DNA of 64,000 nucleotides from Salminus brasiliensis (lineage: Eukaryota > Chordata > Actinopteri > Characiformes > Bryconidae), in assembly GCF_030463535.1 (NCBI RefSeq), contig NC_132900.1, positions 24,607,456 to 24,671,455 on the forward strand, in the 5' to 3' direction. Below the pieces are notes generated by a model. It searched no databases. It was given only the letters and a program-made list of their open reading frames with translations, and had not been told where the DNA came from. The position numbers and the translations under genes are program-made. This document shows positions 56,701-64,000 of the stretch, piece by piece (position 1 is the stretch's first letter; every line of letters begins with the position of its first letter).

Positions 56701-59340
56701 AGGGGCCTCCAGTTGACCAATAGCATGGATGTCAGCCTCACTCCGTATCTTTTTTGTTTCTGACTGGACCCCTTTTTTAAACTACCAAATTACAGAATTA
56801 CAAATTACATCTAAATCTATGAAAGCGAGCAAGGAAGCCCAAACATCCAACACAAATCCTCCTGAAACGGCAGACAATGACCTGAACATGGCAACATTAC
56901 TTTGTGTTCTAGAGGACCACCGACAGTGCCTTACACTTTCCATTTCCAACCTTAATGCAAAGTTCAACCATCTGACACACAGACAGAAAATCACTTCTCT
57001 TGAATGCAGTGCTAATCTGGTGGATGAGTGTATACTAGCTCTCAAGGCTGTGCTTCCCTAAAGGACTCACCAGGCTACTGGTTAAAGTCACCGACCTCGA
57101 ATCCCGCATTGGCCGCAAAAACATTACAGTCATTGGCCTACCAGAGTCAACTGAAGGTCCCTACTCTCTGGCCTTCTTTCGGAGCTCTTATTCAAGATCC
57201 TTGACCAATGTGTTCATGACTTTCACGAATAGCAGCCAGTGCTGCTAATAACTAGATTCTGCCTCTGGCTGATTACAAACTTGACTTTTTTGGCTTATAC
57301 TTTGTTTTTTTTTTATACTTTATAAAACATAGCATTGTTGCCCTTTAGCGCTTGGTTGAATATAGACTACAAAGGCTAGTTGCTACCTGACATGTACTAG
57401 GGTTGCCAGTTCAGGAGAAAACCTCTCAAGGTCTGGTGACTGACGTTATTTCTCTTTCATTCCTTTTTTGTTCCATATTTTAAGGTAATGTGGGACTTCA
57501 GTTATACACATTATAGTTTGTCTGTTAGATGTAAAATGCTGTTTTGACCTGTCAATTCAGATATGTTTAACCTATTTCAGTCCAGACATGTTCATTACTT
57601 CCAGGGTGCTCTAAGTTGTCTTGCTTACTAATTATAGGACCCTGGAAGACATGGAAGAAATAGAAACTAATTTTAAGTTTAGAGCCAAGGAGCTCAGACA
57701 GTTGACAACTGTAACATAACCCTGACATATCAGAGTTTGGTCCTGATATTAGGGGGCCTATGAGGGGGCCTCAGAGGAGGTGCTTGGAGTGGATGGTGCT
57801 ATGTGTGTGGGGGATTTTGGTTGTTTTTTCCTTTTTCAGGAAGCATTACTGGAGGTATCACTGGTCCTTTACACCCTTTACATACTAACTGACTCCTGGA
57901 GACGTAAAAACCCTGTTAGTAAGACTTTTTTCTCTCTCACTCACTACATTTTCGAGGATTGATTTTTTTCCCCTATTAGACAACAGACTTACTCATTTAG
58001 TTCTTACTTCATCAGATACAATCTCCCTTTCAGACCATGTGTCTGTGTCGATAGTTTTTACCATTTTAATTTAGCTTTGACTAGATTTGGCTCCGTGGTC
58101 ACACACAATTTAAAGGCATTATATATTGTGGCCTAGAACATAAACTCTTTATATGCAGACAACCTTATCCTGAATCCTGTCATCTCTCAACCCCCTATTC
58201 TGGAGATTTTAAAACAGATTACTCTCTTTTAACTCTCTTTTATCTGGAATAACAAACTGCCACTAAAGTCAATTTTGCAACTGCCTGAATCAGATTCATG
58301 CCTAGCACTTCCTATTTTCGCCATTACAATCTCCTTACACATTTGTACTGGGTCGCTTCTGAACCCTTTAAGCATATTGAAGCAATAAAAACAATTTTAT
58401 GTCATACTTTACTCCCACCTTCCTGTCTCAGCCTACGAAGTTTCACAAAACCCAGCTGTCACTGCCAGTATTGAGATTTAGCTTCAATTTAGAAAACAGT
58501 TCAGTCTTTAGAGACCCTCAATATATATACCTATCCTAAATAACCAGCTGTTCTGGCCTTCACACATTTCGTAAATGGGCAGATATTGGATCTTTTTCCA
58601 ATAAAGATTGTATATGGGTAATATTTTTTAGATTTAGCTATTAAACACAGTTTAAACCCCCATTTTTTTATTCAAAAAAATTTTGAACTCCACTTCTCAA
58701 ATCTGCCCCCCCCATCTTGTACCAATAATTGCTTATTTGAAACCCTTCTAAAAATGCCTCATATCTGATGCCCATGACTTAATTAACTCTACTTAACTAA
58801 CTTACTCTTGATAAACCCAACTCGTTTTTACACTTGTCACTCGTTACCTTTTAGAGCCAGGCACAGCCTAATGCAATGTAGAGTACTTTATAAATCCCAT
58901 TTTACATGCAAGAGATGTATTAAGTCCCCCTCAAACCATCTTCACATGTTCTGGTCATGCTCCCTCTCACATTTTGGGACTTAGACATTTGACACTCTGT
59001 TTGACCTGTTAGAATACTTCTGCATCTTCAAATGCCTGTAATGGGGCAACATGTTATTGCTTTCACCACTTTATTAGCGAGACGTGTCATTTTGTTTAAA
59101 TGGAAGTCTGCTTCTCCTCCATCAAGCAACAGATAGATTCAGGAAATCTTTGCTTGTCAGAAACTACATTACTTCCTTAAGGGAACCTCAAATCTTTTCC
59201 ATAACTCATAGGACCCTATTCTTGAGTACATTCATACTAGTGTTTTACTGACTGAACTTGACAGTGATGCTTCATGAATCCTTTCTAGTAGTGTGATGTT
59301 TGTAGTTTTTATTGATTTATTATTATTTTTTTAAATAATA
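56700..59340 (+). mobile_element. L1-type non-LTR retrotransposon, degenerate
   Basis: ORF1-like: 56729-57061 then VTDLESRIGRKNITVIGLPE at about 57085-57150. ORF2-like pieces: DSWRRKNP (endonuclease, 57890), LYADN near 58150 (polymerase core), FIWNNKLP and LALPIF near 58240-58320, and FHMFWSCSLSHF-like near 58940. Many stops and shifts. Confidence 0.8.
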
Positions 59341-59556
59341 ATTATTATTTTTTATGTGTGTTTTCCCCCTCATAGGCATTGAGGTCTACATTGTGGATGG
59401 GTGAGTGGGCATTTAGGCAAGGAATGGGAGAATTGGAGGGTTGGGGGGTTAGTCACACTTTATCTGCTGTAAACCATATGTTGCACACTCAATCCCAATC
59501 AAACCCAATCAAAGTGATTTTGAATACCACCAATATGTTTAAAATGGTCATTAATT

Positions 59557-60060
59557 ACAAGTTTATATTTACCTGACTTTTGTGAAATCTCATTTCGAAC
59601 GTCATTGAACAGTTTAGGCAGTGCCTACTTTTACGTCCAGGAAGCTCATACTTGGGGTCAATAATTTTAAGTAACCTATTGAATCCTCCTTTATCCGTTG
59701 TGCTTAAAGGCACCATGTCTCTAGCCAAATAGTAGGCCACAGCAGGCGTTATTTCTTGCCACCTTTTGCTTGTTTTCTCACATGGTAGCTATAACTCTAG
59801 AAAAAGAAGCTGCCAGTGCTACTTGCTTTCCTCCAACAGAGGAGGGGGTTTTATCTGACTTAGTCTGCTCTTCTTCGCGGTATTTCACCGCCTCAGCAAA
59901 CGGCTGTGGATGGTGTAGTTTCAGATGATGAAATAAATTTGTTGTGCTGCTACCTTTTGTTGCAATGTTTTACTGCACTATTTGCACTATTTGCATTATT
60001 TGATGATGCTCTGTTCAGCATCATCCCTGCGAAAGCCAAACCACTTCCACACAACTGACC
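59557..60060 (-). mobile_element. hAT (ZBED-like) transposase fragment
   Basis: The minus strand carries the end of a BED zinc finger (TTNLFHHLKLHHPQPF, about 59940-59895) followed, after a gap, by AYYLARDMVPLSTTDKGGF and KIIDPKYELPGRK (59740-59620), both typical of hAT transposases. 5' and 3' parts are missing. Confidence 0.75.
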
Positions 60061-60284
60061 CACGCTGGAATTAAAGCTTCGCCACTGGTTTCATTTTTGT
60101 CCATATGTTGACTTACTCACAGTTATCAGAAAGGCACACCTGAGTGAGTGTGATAATTGTGCCAAATCGTGTAAAATTGTGTAAAAATACTATTGAATAT
60201 ATCGATATTTGCGATATATCCCCCAGGCTCGCTGACTAACATGAGATGACAAAGAGACAAACTTGAGACAGAGCTCTGGTGCAC

Positions 60285-60412
60285 TGGCCTAACTCCATTA
60301 GTACCATTCAGTACTGGTCTGATTCCAGTACACACCAATTCAGACTGTACTACCAGCAGGCCGAGTTTTAGTCAGATTAGTGAGTGCAGCATTGTCTTCA
60401 TTACTGCACTTC
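60285..60412 (-). pseudogene. copy F: CTLD a fragment
   Basis: The minus strand keeps the middle of an a exon: NEDNAALTNLTKT, then a few extra codons, STVWIGVYWNQTSTEW-like, then a stop. No splice sites remain. Confidence 0.7.
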
Positions 60413-60929
60413 CTTGTAGATTTTCCTTTTAGATCTGATTTCATTTAAGAATTGTATATTCAATTTTTAGTCCACATACAAGGAAGTGGAAAAGACAAAC
60501 ATAAATATTGATCTGCACTATTCAAAATTCGAATCTCAGTTCCAATAATGTAGAGTTAAATGGTTTCCTGTTGCAGTGTCTTGTGTTAAACACGTCAAAC
60601 TAAAAGTGTCATGTAATCACAGTTTTTTGACATCCCAGTCTTAACTTAATGCAGTGCATGTAAAGTGTTTTTCTCTTTCAGCCTACTGTTTCCAGCTCCA
60701 TCCACTGTGGGCAGGTTTATTGACCTGAGCTTCGTTGTACTCCCCAATTATTCAAAATTGCTGTACTGCTCTACAGTTATTCAAAACAGAAATGAATGGG
60801 CCATCTATCTGATCCAGCATAGTCACAGCCATAAATGTACTATAATTCCAGCTAACTTATTTCCCTTCCTTTTCTTATTGCTGCAACCAACACACATGAT
60901 ATGTCCAAATGACACCCTTTCTTATGAAT

Positions 60930-61410
60930 GCATCCAGCTACTTAAGTTGCACCTATTGTGGACACAGATGTGGAACTGTGTTCTCTGGAATGATGGTGCT
61001 CGATCCAATACTTTTGGGAAGAATTGGGGATTTGTTGAGGTGGGGTGGTGATCATCCAACGTCCTGATCTCACTAATGCTTGAATGTTGTTGAATGTTGT
61101 TGAATGCTCACAGCAATGCTCCAAAATCTAGTATAAAGTACTTTGGACAGTAGAAACAGTCACTTTAACAAAAGCAGGATAAACTCTTCTTAGTAGCCTG
61201 GATTGCAGAAGTAACAACGGATGAGCAGATGTCCCAAACACTCTTTAACTTTCAGTGTAAGTTAACATAAATAAGTTATTTTAGCACATTTTGGACCATT
61301 TCTATTCAGTGCCTTTCTATGGAGGTTATACAAGCTGTGTGTATCAAGTGACTAAATTCACTCATTAGAGGATGAGTATGACTGAATACGTTTGGACATT
61401 TGTTTATCAG
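60930..61410 (-). mobile_element. short non-autonomous Tc1-like element, rearranged
   Basis: 60960-61200 is in reverse orientation to the copy at 33181, while 61310-61410 ends acgtttggacatttg in the forward sense. It lies directly upstream of the gene G promoter block. Confidence 0.5.
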
Positions 61411-61503
61411 CTCCTGCCCACTCTGGGCCTGGCTTTACCCTGACATCAGCATGACAGGTGGTTCAAACATCTCTACCTCATTCAGCCACGAGAACTTCAT
61501 CGG
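61405..61503 (+). promoter_or_regulatory. gene G promoter-proximal region and 5'UTR exon
   Basis: Shares cagctcctgcccac, ggctttaccctgacatca and cctcattcagcca with genes A and C. The CRE-type site has one change (TGACATCA, 61441-61448). Donor after 61503 (tcgg|gtaag). Confidence 0.5.
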
Positions 61504-61769
61504 GTAAGATCTTTCTGTTCAACTGGGTCGGGTTTCCCAAAACATCTGAGCACAAAGATTCTTACATGGTAGAACGAGCATCACACTGAACACTCTACCT
61601 CTCAACATGATTCTGATACTGAGATGCTTTGGGGAAACTTGCCCCGATCAGTGTTTCACATCATAAGTTAGTAGTGAATGGAGTAGCTATTTTTATTTCT
61701 AGATTTGACAACATGTCTACAAAGGTAAATTTTAAAATCCACAGCTCAGCACTGGTGTTTGGTATTGTC

Positions 61770-61821
61770 ATGGCAACTGTCCCTTTCCTCTTCCTCCTCC
61801 TCCTCCTCCTCCTCCTCTCAG
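61770..61821 (+). CDS. gene G signal peptide exon
   Basis: 52 coding nt, 12 more than gene A. The hydrophobic core is coded by tandem CTC triplets (61794-61818). Acceptor acag at 61744. Confidence 0.75.
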
Positions 61822-64000
61822 GTAAATGTGTACTCATAATCACTCATTTTTGTAAACCTATTGGTTCTCATGTTTGCATTAATCTTTTTGAAATAAACTT
61901 AAGTTATTGCCCCCTCAAGGGGAAATGTGAGTATTATAAGCTGTAAATAGGGCATTTAAAACATTACTAGAGGACATGTATTAAATATGACCCTTATCCT
62001 TTATTTTTAAAGATTGTTTTGATGCTTTTTGTTGTGAGAACATGTATGTATGTATAAATGAATTCATGAATGAATGCTGGAGAAACCCATGTATTAAATG
62101 AGCCCCTGCTTGCAGCTGTACACAAATGTAATCTTCAAGTACATCCATGCATTTAATTTTTCCTATAAAACATCCTTCCCTCATAAAATTTGCTCAACAT
62201 AAAGTATGCAATATTTTTAATACCTCATGATATTCATGATAGCGATCTTGTACTCTTAACTGCTGTGCATTTTATTATTTATTTTATTATTTATTATTTA
62301 TAATGATTTATTATAAATAATGTATAATTATTTATATTTACAGTTATAGATAGTAGATATATGTGTTGTAATTAAACTCAGTTACTTAGTTACTCTGTAT
62401 ATTATTAATTGTTATATGTTTAATTAGAGTTAGAGTTTATCTGTAACTGTGAAGCTGGATCAATTTGAATATATATTTGAATATCTCTGTTATCCTGATC
62501 CCGAGCCCTAGCACGATCCAATGCCTACCCCGAACTCGGGACGGGTCGGTCAGAGAATCAAAACTCTAGTTTATACACCCTCAGGTTCACCAGGGGGCGC
62601 TGATCTATATTTTTTTGTTTAGTTCTTGTATTTGAAGATCACCAAGACCAATATTCAAATTTGAATTTAAGGGAACATTAGGAATTATTAAATGTAATAT
62701 AATTATTTAAATGTGTCTTCATGATTTGTAAAATATTTGAATAGTAAACAGTTCATGGAGGTTTACACACATCTACACCTGTCATTTCTGTTCTGCTCCA
62801 TTAACTAGAGAACATTTCTCCAGTCTTTTCTCCTGCACAACAAAGCTGCCTCAGAACTTTCCATCTCATTGAGAAGTACATGAATCAGACTGCAGCTCGA
62901 GCAGCTTGCAGAGCCAACTACACTGACCTGGTCACTGTGTGCAGTGAAGAAGACAACACTGCACTGATTAATCTGACTAAAACTAACAGTACAGTCTGGA
63001 TTGGTCTGCAGCGCGGTCAGAACAGTACTAAATGGTCTAATGGTGATGAAGTTACATTCAGTAATCTGACTGGGAGCTGTGGGCCAAAGCCCTGCTGTGC
63101 TGCTATGAAGGCTAATAGTTCAATGGAAAGTCTAAACTGCTCAGAGAAAAGGAATTTCATGTGTTATAAACAAGGTAAATACTGACTATTAACTATAGAG
63201 ATTTAAACTGTATGAACTCTGTGCTGTTTAACTCCTCTCAGCTTCTGCTCTTAAAGGGTTCTCACCCACATCATTCCTGTTATATATATATATTTATATA
63301 TTTACACAACCGCTTTCCCAAATCTCTTAATACCAAAATCTTAAACAGGCTGCTTCTGCTATTAAGAATATGCTATTGAATACTAATGTATGTAAATGAC
63401 CCCTGTTCTGATTAACTGCTCTTTATTTAAAGAGAAATGAAAGATGAAATTTTCTGTATGAAGAGGTTAATTTGTTCACTCTTTTACGTCCACAGATGAG
63501 ACTGACCTCACCTTCAGCTATCATCTAATCACTCAGTCTCTGACCTGGTATGAAGCTCAGACTTACTGCAGGAAGAACTACACTGATCTGGTCAGCATCA
63601 GAGATCAGGACCAGAATGAAGCAGTGAAGATAAAAGGGATGACCAGCAGCATGTCCTTCTGGATCGGCCTGCTGCGTGATGACTGGGAGTGGGCTGATGG
63701 AGGACGCTCTGCTTACAGAAACTGGGGGGCTGGTCAACCTCGATCATCATCAAACTGTACACAGCTGAGAAATGGGAAATGGGAAACAGTGCCATGCAGT
63801 AATAATGTGTCTGCTGCTCTGTGCTACAACAGTAAGTCCTGACTTCACACACACTCTACCTCTCTCAGCAGTGTCCAGTACCATCAATATAACACACCTT
63901 ACATCAGTCAGTGTCTCTGATCTCACTGTAAAACATTGTCTTTTCTGTCTCTATCAGTGTCTGTAAATGTCAGTGCTGACTGTATGAGAGGGGAGAGAGC
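61770..64000 (+). CDS. gene G: 5' part of a multi-CTLD gene, cut by window end
   Basis: Exons 61770-61821 (signal peptide), 62824-63174 (a), 63496-63831 (b), 63958->64000 (mini-exon). Phases and splice sites as in gene A, frame open. The signal peptide is MATVPFLFLLLLLLLLS, with leucines coded by a CTC repeat. Exon a reads [24 protein letters not shown], and KANSSMESLNC, where MES replaces WES and creates a further sequon. Exon b is almost identical to gene A's. The rest of the gene should lie to the right of the window. Confidence 0.8.
61822..62823 (+). other. gene G intron before CTLD a
   Basis: AT-rich; 1.0 kb. A short stretch at 62500-62560 (cccgagccctagcacg) stands out as GC-rich, otherwise nothing recognised. 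It ends in the conserved ttaactagagaac and tttctccag. Confidence 0.5.
62824..63174 (+). CDS. gene G exon: CTLD a
   Basis: 351 nt, open. Leading cysteine kept (QSCLRTF). Seven sequons. MES in place of WES near the end. Confidence 0.85.
63496..63831 (+). CDS. gene G exon: CTLD b
   Basis: 336 nt, open, NWGAGQPR and GKWETVPC subtype, nearly identical with 5442-5777. Confidence 0.85.
63958..64000 (+). CDS. gene G mini-exon, partial
   Basis: Starts after ctatcag and reads [11 protein letters not shown] before the window ends; expected donor would be about 20 bp outside. Confidence 0.55.

Overview
This window is nuclear DNA of a ray-finned fish. It has intron-split genes with GT-AG junctions, dense microsatellites, and remnants of Tc1-like, hAT, L1, L2-like, Rex-like and SINE elements typical of teleosts. 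Some of the short inverted-repeat elements look like families common in otophysan fish (characins, catfish); that placement is inference only.

The only real protein-coding content is one cluster of tandem, inverted and partly broken genes for secreted proteins built from C-type lectin-like domains (CTLDs). All are assembled from three exon types, called here a, b and c. Every internal exon starts and ends in phase 1, so exons can be added, lost or skipped without breaking the frame. Informal labels used below: gene A (+, 4.4-8.6 kb, complete); pseudogene B (-, 14.0-17.1 kb, 5'-truncated inverted copy); gene C (+, 22.5-29.4 kb, complete); gene D (-, 48.7-37.7 kb, enlarged to four a-b modules with one frameshifted exon); decayed copies E (-, 55.8-56.0 kb) and F (-, 60.3 kb); gene G (+, from 61.8 kb, cut by the window end).

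Layout: 0-4 kb is repeat-rich 5' flank carrying a block that recurs at 17-22 kb. 4-8.9 kb is gene A. 7.7-14.9 kb is a large inverted repeat whose right arm carries the b and c exons of pseudogene B. 17.1-22.3 kb holds further copies of the 5' flank, split by a Tc1 remnant and a tRNA-derived SINE. 22.2-31.4 kb is gene C, with an L2-like LINE in one intron and Tc1 elements in its 3'UTR. 31.6-37.6 kb is transposons plus a 30-bp minisatellite. 37.7-49.1 kb is gene D. 49.1-61.4 kb is mostly transposon remains (Tc1, an LTR-like element, L1, hAT) with the two decayed copies. 61.4-64 kb is the 5' half of gene G.

The proteins have a short signal peptide, no visible membrane segment, and CTLDs without the EPN/QPD and WND calcium and sugar motifs. 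A role as secreted, glycosylated recognition or decoy proteins is plausible but not shown. The most interesting signal is a 63-nt mini-exon that looks like the first 63 nt of the c exon, cut short by a splice donor present inside the ancestral c coding sequence.
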